Shown here in pieces: positions 1 to 6,087 of a stretch of DNA of 8,317 bases (position 1 is its first letter; each line of letters starts with the position of its first letter). Source of the stretch: Thermococcales archaeon 44_46 (GTDB lineage: Archaea > Methanobacteriota_B > Thermococci > Thermococcales > Thermococcaceae); assembly GCA_001507935.1 (NCBI GenBank), contig LGET01000064.1:1-8317 (forward strand), given 5' to 3'. The notes under the pieces were generated by a model. That model saw nothing but the letters and a program-made list of their open reading frames with translations. It did not search any database and was not told the origin of the DNA. The translations under genes and the position numbers were made by a program.

Positions 1-402
1 AAGTTCCCAGGAGTAATTAAGATATTCCCAGATGAACGCTACATCTTCAGGAGAAGCCATCCAGCAATAGTTGGAATAGAGGTTATTGAAGGCAGAATAA
101 AGCCAGGGTATCCACTTATGAAGCAGAACGGAGAGAGAGTCGGCGTTATAAAATCAATCAAGTCAAAAGAAGACTTCCTGCAGGAGGCAAAGAGAGGAGA
201 TCAGGTTGCTATAGCCATCGACGGTGCAATAGTAGGAAGGCACATTCATCCCGGAGAGATACTCTATGTCGATATAAGCAGGGATGATGCAATAAGACTC
301 GTGAAGGAGCTCAGAGATATGTTGGACGAGAGCGATATAAGGGCATTAAAAGAGACTGCAAAGGTGAAGGCCCAGCAGGATCCATTTTGGAGTGCTCTCT
401 GA
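1..402 (+). CDS. infB: Translation initiation factor aIF5B (IF-2 family), C-terminal part, 5' end outside window
   Basis: The frame is open from base 1 and ends at TGA 400-402, giving the last 133 residues of archaeal IF5B, the GTPase that promotes ribosomal subunit joining and handles initiator tRNA. The GTPase domain lies outside the window. What is visible matches domain IV: a beta-barrel stretch containing HPAIVGIEVIEGRIKPGYPL, then RVGVIKSIK, then the GRHIHPGEILYVDI strand. It is followed by the two C-terminal helices (from about SRDDAIRLVKELRDML to the end). In the family, domain IV contacts the acceptor end of initiator tRNA, and the terminal helices, found in archaea and eukaryotes but not bacterial IF2, dock on aIF1A. 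An internal ATG at 118 is not a start, because conserved protein continues upstream to the window edge. Thermococcales infB genes can carry inteins; none is in this part. Confidence 0.95.
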   Translation, partial: KFPGVIKIFPDERYIFRRSHPAIVGIEVIEGRIKPGYPLMKQNGERVGVIKSIKSKEDFLQEAKRGDQVAIAIDGAIVGRHIHPGEILYVDISRDDAIRLVKELRDMLDESDIRALKETAKVKAQQDPFWSAL

Positions 403-419
403 TTTTAACCTTTTTAACC
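403..419 (+). promoter_or_regulatory. T-rich infB/PP-loop gap with two TTTTAACC-like copies (terminator or weak TATA)
   Basis: The gap between the infB stop and the next gene holds ATTTTAACC directly followed by TTTTTAACC. Either copy could act as an archaeal TATA box or as a T-rich terminator. A start of transcription about 25 nt downstream would fall at about 430-439, on or after the ribosome-binding site of the next gene. A transcript from here would therefore be leaderless or too short, and co-transcription from infB is more likely. Assignment is tentative. Confidence 0.3.
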
Positions 420-432
420 ACTGGTGAGCTCT

Positions 433-1044
433 ATGGAGGTTTATCATTTTTACAGCGGTGGAAAAGATTCTTCACTCGCGGCATACATCCTGAGACAGCT
501 GGGATATGAGGTAAAGCTTATCACGATTAACTTTGGAGTCCTCGACAGCTGGAAATATGCAAAAGAGACTGCTGAAGCCCTTGGCTTTCCCCATGAGGTA
601 ATCTTCCTTGACAGGGGGATTCTTGAGGAAGCGGCTGAGATGTGCATAAGGGACTCCCATCCTAGCAATGCAATTCAGTTTATCCACGAAAAAGCTCTAG
701 AAGAGGTTGCAAAGCTTAGGCATGTGGAGAGAATAAGCGACGGAACAAGAAGAGATGACAGAGTGCCCGTCCTCGATCAGAGAAAAACGAGAAGTCTTGA
801 GGATAGGTTTAACGTTCAGTACATAAGACCCCTTCTCGGTTTGGGCTATAGGACAATACGGGAACTTACGGAGAAGCTTTTCGTAGTGGAGCTTAAAGAG
901 AGCGAAAAGCTCGGGAAATCCGACTATGAAGTAGAGCTGAGATACCTTTTAAGGGAAAGAGGAATAGACCCTCTCACAATTTTTCCGAAAAAGCATCTGC
1001 AGTCGAGGGTATTGGGGTGGAAAAAAGAAAAGGGTCACTTGTGA
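433..1044 (+). CDS. PP-loop ATPase, COG2117-like, putative tRNA-modification (thiolation) enzyme
   Basis: This encodes 203 aa, probably cytoplasmic. The N-terminus carries the PP-loop signature SGGKDSS (residues 8-14), which binds ATP and activates a substrate by adenylation in the N-type ATP pyrophosphatase superfamily. A second conserved segment, SDGTRRDDRVP (102-112), resembles the DGT-x-x-DD motif of related ATP pyrophosphatases. Family knowledge: archaeal proteins of this size are grouped as COG2117, a predicted subunit of a 2-thiouridylate tRNA methyltransferase, and are sometimes mislabelled 'alpha hydrolase'. No substrate is proven as far as I know. The start is ATG 433, because GGTGAG at 423-428 is its ribosome-binding site; an in-frame GTG at 424 lies inside that site. 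It follows infB by 30 nt and may be co-transcribed. Its last 10 bases overlap the end of gltX on the other strand. There is no Cys-x-x-Cys motif, so any sulfur chemistry would need a partner. Confidence 0.8.
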   Translation: MEVYHFYSGGKDSSLAAYILRQLGYEVKLITINFGVLDSWKYAKETAEALGFPHEVIFLDRGILEEAAEMCIRDSHPSNAIQFIHEKALEEVAKLRHVERISDGTRRDDRVPVLDQRKTRSLEDRFNVQYIRPLLGLGYRTIRELTEKLFVVELKESEKLGKSDYEVELRYLLRERGIDPLTIFPKKHLQSRVLGWKKEKGHL

Positions 1045-2756
1045 GCAAATATCGCTATCACTTTGTCTCCCTCAACTTTGTCCACCCTTACGAAGCCAAA
1101 GCGTTCAAACTGCACGATATCGTCAACTTTTAAGTTCGCATTCTTCTCGAGCAGTCCGGTTCTCACGATAAGCTCTTCTCCCTCTGGGACGAGAACTTCA
1201 CACGGCTTACCCTCGGGAACCCAGTGGATCATCCTCCACCTGTGCTCCCTGGCTTTCTCATATTCAACGCTGTCGAACTCCGCTATGATTTTTTCTTCGC
1301 TAACTTCGACTATTTTGACGTTGAACAGATCCTTGAGCCTGATGTATTCGTTGTCCTTCAATAGCTCAAGGTCGTCTTTTGAGACATAAATGGGCTTTCC
1401 GGGGGTGAACTTGAGTTTCCTAACCCCCCTTTCCGGGTAATCGGGATGGAGAGGTATCTCTGCTGTGAATTCTTCATCATACCCCTTAATCTCCATCGGA
1501 ATTGGGTCGGCGACGAAGAAATATCTGTTCGCTATTGGTTCGATTATCCTTCTGTTTATTGCAGCCAGGTTGTCCCAGCTTATTGTGGTGTCGCTCTTCT
1601 TGAGCCCGACTTCAAGTATAAGCTCCCTAATAGCCTCTGGCTGAATGCCTCTTCTCCTCAACGCCCTAATTGTCCCAAGTCTTGGGTCGTCCCAGCCGAG
1701 ATACTTGCCCTCTTCAATACCCTTTCTTGTCTTGGATTTGCTTAGGATTACCCCTTCAATGGAGAGCCTTCCGTGATGAACTGCCTCCGGGTATTCCCAC
1801 CCAAAATACTCGTAGATGTATCTCTGCCTTGTCTCGTTTTCGGCATGCTCTTGCCCTCTGAAGATGTGTGTAACACCGAGCTCGTGGTCATCTATAGCGG
1901 AGGCAAAGTTGTAGAGAGGCCATACGCGATACCTGTTTCCGGTTCTTGGGTGGTTGGGGTTGTCAATTATCCTAAGGGCCGGCCAGTCCCTAACAGCCGG
2001 GTTTGGATGGTTTAGGTCGGTCTTAATTCTAACGACGGCTTCGCCTTCTTTGTATTCCCCGTTGAGCATCTTTTTCCACTCTCTTAGCTGAACTTCTGGA
2101 GGAAGGTCTCTGTGGGGGCAGGCTTTTCCTTCGTCTCTAAGCTTTTTGAAGTATTCTGATTCACAGGTACAAACATAAGCTTTCCCCATCTCAAGAAGCT
2201 TCTCTGCATAGGAATAATAAATCTCTAACCTGTCGCTTGCGTGGTGAATCTCATCTATCTGAAAACCAAGCCACTTCAAATCTTCAATAATCCATTCGTA
2301 GAATATGGGCTCAGGTCTTTTGACCTTCGGATCGGTGTCATCAAACCTAAGGATGAACTTCCCATCATAAAGCCTTGCATACTCATGGCTTAGGATAGCT
2401 GCTCTCGCGTTTCCAAGGTGAAAAGCTCCATCGGGGTTTGGTGCAAACCTCGTGACGACTTTTCCCTTTTCTGCCTTTGGCAGTGGTGGGAGGCCTTTCT
2501 TTTCCTCCTTTTTCTCCTTATGCTCCTCAAAGAACTCGGGGTATATTTCCCTAAGTTTCATTTCTTGCTCCTCTTTGCTCATGGAGTTAACTTCCTGAAC
2601 AACCTCATTGACAAGCGGAATTATCTCCCTTGCTTTTGGTCTCAGCTCCGGGTTCTCACCAAGTATTTTTCCTATAACGGCTTTTGGATTCGCCTTTCCA
2701 TCATGCTGGATGGCGTTGATGAGCGCGTATTTGAGTATTGTCTCCCTTAGTTCCAT
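1035..2756 (-). CDS. gltX: Glutamate--tRNA ligase (archaeal GluRS)
   Basis: This encodes 573 aa, a class I aminoacyl-tRNA synthetase that charges tRNA(Glu). In archaea it usually also makes Glu-tRNA(Gln) for the GatDE transamidation route. An archaeal-type N-terminal helical extension covers residues 1-95. The catalytic Rossmann domain begins at TRFAPNPDGAFHLGNARAA, with HLGN (113-116) as the HIGH box. A zinc-like knuckle C196-x-C198 ... C213-x-H215 follows. The KMSKS equivalent is LSKSKTRKG (338-346). The rest, from about 420, is the beta-barrel anticodon-binding part of the archaeal/GlnRS-like type. The start at 2756 is chosen because GGTGA lies 6 nt upstream, a TATA box lies at 2789-2795, and the protein family begins near MELRETI. 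The frame stays open to 2885, but that stretch (Ser/Thr/Asn-rich) has no family support and contains the promoter. The 3' end overlaps the convergent PP-loop gene by 10 bp. Confidence 0.95.
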   Translation of the reverse strand: MELRETILKYALINAIQHDGKANPKAVIGKILGENPELRPKAREIIPLVNEVVQEVNSMSKEEQEMKLREIYPEFFEEHKEKKEEKKGLPPLPKAEKGKVVTRFAPNPDGAFHLGNARAAILSHEYARLYDGKFILRFDDTDPKVKRPEPIFYEWIIEDLKWLGFQIDEIHHASDRLEIYYSYAEKLLEMGKAYVCTCESEYFKKLRDEGKACPHRDLPPEVQLREWKKMLNGEYKEGEAVVRIKTDLNHPNPAVRDWPALRIIDNPNHPRTGNRYRVWPLYNFASAIDDHELGVTHIFRGQEHAENETRQRYIYEYFGWEYPEAVHHGRLSIEGVILSKSKTRKGIEEGKYLGWDDPRLGTIRALRRRGIQPEAIRELILEVGLKKSDTTISWDNLAAINRRIIEPIANRYFFVADPIPMEIKGYDEEFTAEIPLHPDYPERGVRKLKFTPGKPIYVSKDDLELLKDNEYIRLKDLFNVKIVEVSEEKIIAEFDSVEYEKAREHRWRMIHWVPEGKPCEVLVPEGEELIVRTGLLEKNANLKVDDIVQFERFGFVRVDKVEGDKVIAIFAHK

Positions 2757-2788
2757 TTTCTTCACCAGAGTTAGAAGGCAGAAATGAG

Positions 2789-2797
2789 TTATAAACC
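2789..2797 (-). promoter_or_regulatory. TATA box of gltX
   Basis: Read on the minus strand, GGTTTATAA is a good archaeal TATA element. Its centre lies about 37 nt before the gltX ATG at 2756. This predicts transcription starting near 2768 and a leader of about a dozen bases carrying the GGTGA site. It lies inside the longer open frame, which argues against a start at 2885. Confidence 0.65.
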
Positions 2798-2955
2798 TTG
2801 TGCGGGATATTATAGTTTGTTTGGTATGATTTGTCTCGGAACAATTCTTATTCATTCTAGTACTTTTTGATAGGTGTTGAGTCAAATTTATTTCATCAAG
2901 TGTAAAATATTCCTTGTTAAATCATATTTACATATATCGACTACTTAGAACAGTA
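2798..2955. other. AT-rich divergent intergenic region with no gene found
   Basis: About 160 bases lie between the back-to-back TATA boxes of gltX and the secreted-protein genes. The stretch is strongly AT-rich (notably 2885-2960). It shows no convincing hairpin, no C/D-box signature and no protein-like frame. It may hold regulator-binding sites, but no clear palindrome was recognised. Confidence 0.5.
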
Positions 2956-2958
2956 AAA

Positions 2959-2967
2959 TTTATATAG
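2959..2967 (+). promoter_or_regulatory. TATA box of the secreted-protein gene pair
   Basis: TTTATATAG, preceded by an A-rich GTAAAA segment that could serve as the TFB-recognition element, is the strongest TATA-like sequence in the window. Transcription would begin near 2988, leaving a leader of about 25 nt that contains the G-run ribosome-binding site. Confidence 0.7.
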
Positions 2968-3001
2968 TTTCATGACATTAAAGAATAATGAAACCCACAT
3001 T

Positions 3002-3009
3002 GGGGGGGG
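3002..3009 (+). promoter_or_regulatory. Run of eight G acting as ribosome-binding site
   Basis: Eight consecutive G residues end 3 nt before the ATG at 3013. No GGAGG or GGTGA is present. Five G residues can still pair with the CCUCC at the 3' end of 16S rRNA using one G:U wobble, and several registers are possible. This is unlike every other start in the window. Confidence 0.55.
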
Positions 3010-3012
3010 CAA

Positions 3013-3411
3013 ATGCAAAAAAGCAAAGTATTGGTTGTCTTTATTTTGGTGGGTGTAATAGCAGAAGCACTGTTAGTCTCTGCTCAGAGTTGGGATGTAG
3101 TTCTGTGGGATAGCCCGGGTCCCTACTTTAGAGATGTGAAAGATGTAGGAACATGTAGCTTTGTTCTCAGTGGGACTATAACCTCATATGAGAGCGCATA
3201 TATTAGTGGACAAGGATGTTACAATATCTATATCTGGCCGTTGGGAATACTAACTTTTACCCAGGGTTCTGCTGCAATAGAAAATGTGGCAGGATATTAT
3301 AGAGGTTTTTACTTCTATTCTCCAGGCTTCAGTAGATCTTATCCATACCCATATCCTGCAGATGTAGAGGCAGAAATGTGGGCGGGATGGCATTATGAAA
3401 GAAGATATTAG
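3013..3411 (+). CDS. Unrecognised small secreted protein, Tyr-rich, two cysteines
   Basis: This encodes 132 aa of unknown function. A basic N-tip (MQKSK) and a hydrophobic run to about residue 22 form a typical signal peptide, with likely cleavage after VSA (A24|Q25) to leave about 108 residues outside the cell. The mature part is rich in Tyr, Trp, Ser and Gly. It has exactly two cysteines, C48 and C69, which could form one disulfide bracketing a short beta-hairpin-like segment, and it ends in an aromatic tail with YPYPYP and WAGWHYERRY. There is no lipobox, second membrane segment or sorting signal, so release or binding to the S-layer is equally possible. It leads a two-gene unit: the next gene's ribosome-binding site abuts its TAG stop, and that protein is also exported. 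The function may be a surface or antagonism factor, but no family was recognised. Confidence 0.75.
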   Translation: MQKSKVLVVFILVGVIAEALLVSAQSWDVVLWDSPGPYFRDVKDVGTCSFVLSGTITSYESAYISGQGCYNIYIWPLGILTFTQGSAAIENVAGYYRGFYFYSPGFSRSYPYPYPADVEAEMWAGWHYERRY

Positions 3412-3423
3412 GGGGTGAGAATC

Positions 3424-4110
3424 GTGAAAAAGCTTGTTGTGGTTTTAGCTAGTGTTCTTTTAGTGTTTTCAACCTTTGTTCTCGCATATGGAAATGGAAG
3501 AACTCCAACTGAAAACATGGTAGTACAAGGAATAAAAGCGCTTCAACGATATTCCTACGTACAAACTGTCGAATTCGACAACTATCAACTTGTCCCTGAT
3601 GAGAATGGGGAGATTAGGGAAGTCTTTCTGTATCATGGAAAACTTATTGAGACGGGACGTGTTGACTTAGCTACTATGAGCATTGAATATACTCAAGAGT
3701 TCTATGTAAATGGCACAGTTTTAAGCAGGGGATACATCAAGATAGAGAATGGAAACGTTATCACTGGATACAAAGAAGAAAATGGGAACAAAGTCGTTTT
3801 AACAGAAGAAAACGCAGTTCAACTAACGGGATATGGCCTTGAAGTACTTCCCAATGAACTGTTAAAACTCGAACCCCTCAAAGTTGTAAGAAATCCTCAG
3901 AAAGTGGTTCCTAGACAGACAACAATTCCTGTGATGGATAGGATATTGATGGGACTTGGTGTTAAGGATGGGAGATTTGAATACGAGATAACTACTGCAA
4001 ACGGACAAGTATGGCTTGTTCAAGTTGATGGAAACGGGCTTCCAGTAAGATTGGAAAACATTCCAAAAGATGATAGGCATCCAAAAGTTGTCATCACAAT
4101 TGAAGCATAA
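3424..4110 (+). CDS. Unrecognised secreted protein, possibly of LolA/RseB-like fold
   Basis: This encodes 228 aa from GTG 3424, supported by GGGGGTGAG at 3411-3419. An upstream in-frame GTG at 3415 is part of that site. [21 protein letters not shown] is a clear signal peptide, probably cleaved after A21. The mature part has no cysteine and no second hydrophobic helix. After a helix-like start ([20 protein letters not shown]) it alternates strands and turns: [39 protein letters not shown], and near the end [17 protein letters not shown] and KVVITIEA. This layout of a helix, then repeated antiparallel strands, then a 'GLPVR' strand pair resembles the half-barrel of LolA/RseB/DUF4367-type proteins; that is a fold guess, not a family match. 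It is 12 nt from the preceding gene and almost certainly co-transcribed, so the two may act together outside the membrane. Confidence 0.75.
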   Translation: MKKLVVVLASVLLVFSTFVLAYGNGRTPTENMVVQGIKALQRYSYVQTVEFDNYQLVPDENGEIREVFLYHGKLIETGRVDLATMSIEYTQEFYVNGTVLSRGYIKIENGNVITGYKEENGNKVVLTEENAVQLTGYGLEVLPNELLKLEPLKVVRNPQKVVPRQTTIPVMDRILMGLGVKDGRFEYEITTANGQVWLVQVDGNGLPVRLENIPKDDRHPKVVITIEA

Positions 4111-4111
4111 C

Positions 4112-4129
4112 ATCGTCCATATCGTCCAT
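4112..4129 (+). repeat. Perfect 9-bp tandem repeat ATCGTCCAT x2
   Basis: Two identical copies of ATCGTCCAT lie head to tail just after the stop of the secreted protein at 4110 and before a T-rich tract. They could be a chance slippage duplication or part of a 3' untranslated element. Confidence 0.85.
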
Positions 4130-4135
4130 TTGGTA

Positions 4136-4151
4136 TTTTATTTTTTCTTTT
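4136..4151 (+). terminator. T-rich terminator after the secreted-protein pair
   Basis: TTTTATTTTTTCTTTT follows the stop by about 25 nt with no hairpin, as is usual for archaeal oligo-T termination. It separates the secreted pair from the ndk promoter immediately downstream. Confidence 0.6.
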
Positions 4152-4155
4152 GGTT

Positions 4156-4171
4156 CGCAAACCTTTTTAAT
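4156..4171 (+). promoter_or_regulatory. BRE/TATA element of ndk
   Basis: CGCAAAC followed by CTTTTTAAT fits an archaeal BRE plus TATA box. Its centre lies about 36 nt before ATG 4203. Transcription is predicted near 4190, giving a short leader that includes the GGTG site at 4193-4196. Confidence 0.6.
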
Positions 4172-4202
4172 TCTTCCGCTTTTATTCTTCTTGGTGTTGC
4201 CA

Positions 4203-4724
4203 ATGAACAAGACGGAAAGGACTCTTGTGATTATAAAGCCCGATGCTGTTGTTAGAGGTCTTATAGGTGAAATTATAAGCAGATTCGAAAAGAGAGGTCT
4301 TAAAATCATTGGAATGAAGATGATTCACATCGATAGAGAACTGGCAGAAAAGCACTATGAAGAGCACAAAGGAAAGCCCTTCTTTGAGCCCCTGATAGAC
4401 TACATCACAAAAGCGCCAAGCGTAGTCATGGTTCTCGAAGGTAGGTACGCTATAAGCGTCGTAAGAAAGATGTGCGGCGCAACTGACCCCAAGGATGCAG
4501 AACCGGGAACCATAAGGGGCGACTATGGTCTTGATGTTGGGGATGCGATTTACAATGTTATTCACGCTTCTGACAGTGAGGAAACCGCAAAGAGGGAAAT
4601 AGCACTCTACTTTAAAGAGGATGAACTCTTTGAATACTGCAAGGCTGCTGAGTGGTTCTACCACTCTCACTGGGACAAGGAGAAAGGGGAGTATTTGGAC
4701 TCTACCGAGTGTTTGAAGCTTTGA
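4203..4724 (+). CDS. ndk: Nucleoside diphosphate kinase
   Basis: This encodes 173 aa, a cytoplasmic enzyme that transfers the gamma-phosphate of ATP to nucleoside diphosphates through a phosphohistidine. The family hallmarks are complete: [19 protein letters not shown] near the N-terminus with K12, the GTIRGDYG nucleotide loop (102-109), and NVIHASDS containing the catalytic H121. The Kpn-loop region follows [21 protein letters not shown]. It is somewhat longer than the roughly 150 residues of many bacterial Ndk proteins, the extra length being a C-terminal tail ending in DSTECLKL. The start is ATG 4203, with GGTG 6 nt upstream; in-frame TTG 4191 and GTG 4194 precede it but fall in or before the ribosome-binding site. 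In several archaea ndk lies directly upstream of infB in a ribosomal-protein cluster. Here it lies downstream of infB, separated by other genes, with its own promoter. Confidence 0.97.
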   Translation: MNKTERTLVIIKPDAVVRGLIGEIISRFEKRGLKIIGMKMIHIDRELAEKHYEEHKGKPFFEPLIDYITKAPSVVMVLEGRYAISVVRKMCGATDPKDAEPGTIRGDYGLDVGDAIYNVIHASDSEETAKREIALYFKEDELFEYCKAAEWFYHSHWDKEKGEYLDSTECLKL

Positions 4725-4725
4725 A

Positions 4726-4741
4726 GGTTTTTCCCTTTTCC
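4726..4741 (+). terminator. T-rich terminator after ndk
   Basis: GTTTTTCCCTTTTCC begins just after the ndk stop. This pyrimidine-rich tract with two T runs fits archaeal intrinsic termination. No stem is visible. Confidence 0.45.
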
Positions 4742-4747
4742 TAAATT

Positions 4748-4757
4748 GTTAAAAGTT
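4748..4757 (+). promoter_or_regulatory. Possible TATA box of the secernin-like gene
   Basis: GTTAAAAGTT is centred about 35 nt before ATG 4787, the usual distance for a short-leader archaeal transcript. It is a weak match to the TTTATA consensus. Confidence 0.35.
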
Positions 4758-4786
4758 CTAATTGCGATATTTTTTAGGTGCTGTGG

Positions 4787-6046
4787 ATGTGCGACATCCT
4801 TGTTGCAACTCCCAAAGCTACTAAAGAAAAAGTTATGATTTTTGCGAAAAACAGCGATAGAGATCCAAATGAGGCTCAGGTTCTCGAGGTCATCCCAAGG
4901 CAAAAACATGAGGAAGAGGCTGTTAAGCTGACCTACGTTGAATTCCCTCAAGTTAAGGAAACCTACGCGGTAATTCTCTCCCGCCCTTGGTGGATCTGGG
5001 GCGTGGAGATGGGAATTAACGAATTTGGATTGGCAATAGGCAATACTGCAGTTTTCACCAAGCAGAGGATTCCAGAGAAAGGCATCTTGGGAATGGACAT
5101 GATAAGGCTCGCCCTTGAAAGAACAAAAACCTCTAAAGAGGCTCTTCATTTCATGATTGATATAATCGAGAGCTATGGACAGGGGGGAAATGGTAGCTAT
5201 GAGCACAAACTGCTCTACAGTAACTCATTCATAATTGCAGACCCAAAAGAAGCTTGGGTTCTAGAAACTGCCGGCAAACACTGGGTTGCAAAGAGAATTG
5301 AGGATGTATACTCTATTTCAAATGCTCTCACTATAGATGATGACTGGGACTTAGCTTCGGAAAGCGTCGAGAAGCTTGCCAAGAGACCAAAGTTTAGTTT
5401 TGTCAAGCACTTCTCCGATAGATTCTATACCCACTTTGCCCATGGAAGGGAGAGGAGAGCCTTCACATATCGGAAACTCAAAGAAAGAGAGGGAGAGATA
5501 ACTTTTGAGTACATGATAGAAATTCTAAGGTCTCATAGCTTTGAACCATATTCCCCTGAAAAAGGCTCCATGAGGGATATATGCATGCACTATGGTGGTT
5601 TAACACGGCCTTCCCAAACCGCTTCATCTCAAATCTCGGAGCTTGGGAGGGATGTACACTGGTTCACCGGAACTTCACTTCCCTGTTTGAGCATTTTTAA
5701 GCCAATATCTTTTGAAGGTGGGATTCCGGAGTCAGAGGTGCCTACGAACCGCTATAATCCTAAAAACTACTGGTGGAGAATTGAAAAGTTTCACAGGCTG
5801 TTCCAGACTAGCTATCAAAAGTACATTGAGGAATTCTCGAAGGAAAGGGATGAGCTGCAGAGGGAGGTAATAAGACAGACAAGGGGACTTAAAGAGAACG
5901 AAAGCCTTGCAGAACTCACAAAATGGGCTTTTGAAAGAGAAAAAGAGCTTGTGGAAAAATGGGAGAAGCTTGTTGTTCCCGGCAAGTTCCCCTTTTTGTA
6001 TGGGGTGAGATGGAGGAAGGTGAACCAAAAGGCTGGCTTGAGATAA
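4787..6046 (+). CDS. Secernin/C69-family N-terminal-nucleophile hydrolase (putative dipeptidase or amidase)
   Basis: This encodes 419 aa starting M-C-D. The N-terminus, CDILVATPKATKEK...IFAKNSDRDPNEAQ (residues 2-31), matches the secernin branch of peptidase family C69 and the wider NTN hydrolases. In these, Cys2 becomes the N-terminal nucleophile after the initiator Met is removed. Further family-like segments are the WIWGVEMGINEFGLAIGNTA core and FIIADPKEAWVLETAGKHWVAKRI at about residues 146-170. The C-terminal ~100 residues are charged and helical. The start at 4787 is fixed by AGGTG 6 nt upstream (4776-4780) and by the need for Cys at position 2; the in-frame GTG at 4778 would add MLW and bury the nucleophile. 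No signal peptide is seen, so it is probably cytoplasmic. Its likely reaction is hydrolysis of small peptides or amides, with unproven substrate. The next gene follows within 41 nt. Confidence 0.85.
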   Translation: MCDILVATPKATKEKVMIFAKNSDRDPNEAQVLEVIPRQKHEEEAVKLTYVEFPQVKETYAVILSRPWWIWGVEMGINEFGLAIGNTAVFTKQRIPEKGILGMDMIRLALERTKTSKEALHFMIDIIESYGQGGNGSYEHKLLYSNSFIIADPKEAWVLETAGKHWVAKRIEDVYSISNALTIDDDWDLASESVEKLAKRPKFSFVKHFSDRFYTHFAHGRERRAFTYRKLKEREGEITFEYMIEILRSHSFEPYSPEKGSMRDICMHYGGLTRPSQTASSQISELGRDVHWFTGTSLPCLSIFKPISFEGGIPESEVPTNRYNPKNYWWRIEKFHRLFQTSYQKYIEEFSKERDELQREVIRQTRGLKENESLAELTKWAFEREKELVEKWEKLVVPGKFPFLYGVRWRKVNQKAGLR

Positions 6047-6057
6047 GTTTTTTAACT
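6047..6057 (+). promoter_or_regulatory. Possible TATA box of the membrane-protein gene
   Basis: GTTTTTTAACT lies right after the secernin-like stop, centred about 36 nt before ATG 6088. Transcription would start near 6077, just before or at GGTG. The T-run could also help to end the upstream transcript, so the role is ambiguous. Confidence 0.4.
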
Positions 6058-6087
6058 TCTCTCCATTTACGTTTTTGGTGTTTAAAG

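Noticed and set aside
1..402. Intein within infB
   Set aside because: Some Thermococcales IF2 proteins carry inteins, but this part reads continuously as domain IV and the terminal helices with no intein blocks.
2418..2750. Plus-strand hydrophobic open frame inside gltX
   Set aside because: It is complementary to the charged N-terminal extension of GluRS. Lys/Glu-rich codons read backwards give Phe/Leu-rich sequence, which explains the membrane-like look.
2757..2885. Forty-three-residue N-terminal extension of GluRS
   Set aside because: The frame is open, but the stretch is low-complexity Ser/Thr/Asn-rich and not part of the family. It contains the gltX TATA box and lacks a ribosome-binding site, whereas ATG 2756 has GGTGA at the right distance.
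2798..2955. C/D-box or other small RNA gene in the divergent intergenic region
   Set aside because: I looked for RUGAUGA and CUGA boxes and for stable stems and found no convincing combination. The region reads as AT-rich promoter DNA.
3013..3411. Lactococcin-972-like bacteriocin identity for the small secreted protein
   Set aside because: Size, signal peptide and aromatic tail are superficially similar, but the family's His-rich segments are not visible and no ABC transporter or immunity gene lies alongside.
4182..4670. Minus-strand open frame of 162 codons opposite ndk
   Set aside because: It lies entirely antisense to a complete, well-conserved ndk and its translation shows no family resemblance or ribosome-binding site.
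4667..5206. Minus-strand open frame of 179 codons opposite ndk end and secernin-like gene
   Set aside because: It is antisense to conserved coding sequence, spans an intergenic promoter and has no protein-like features.
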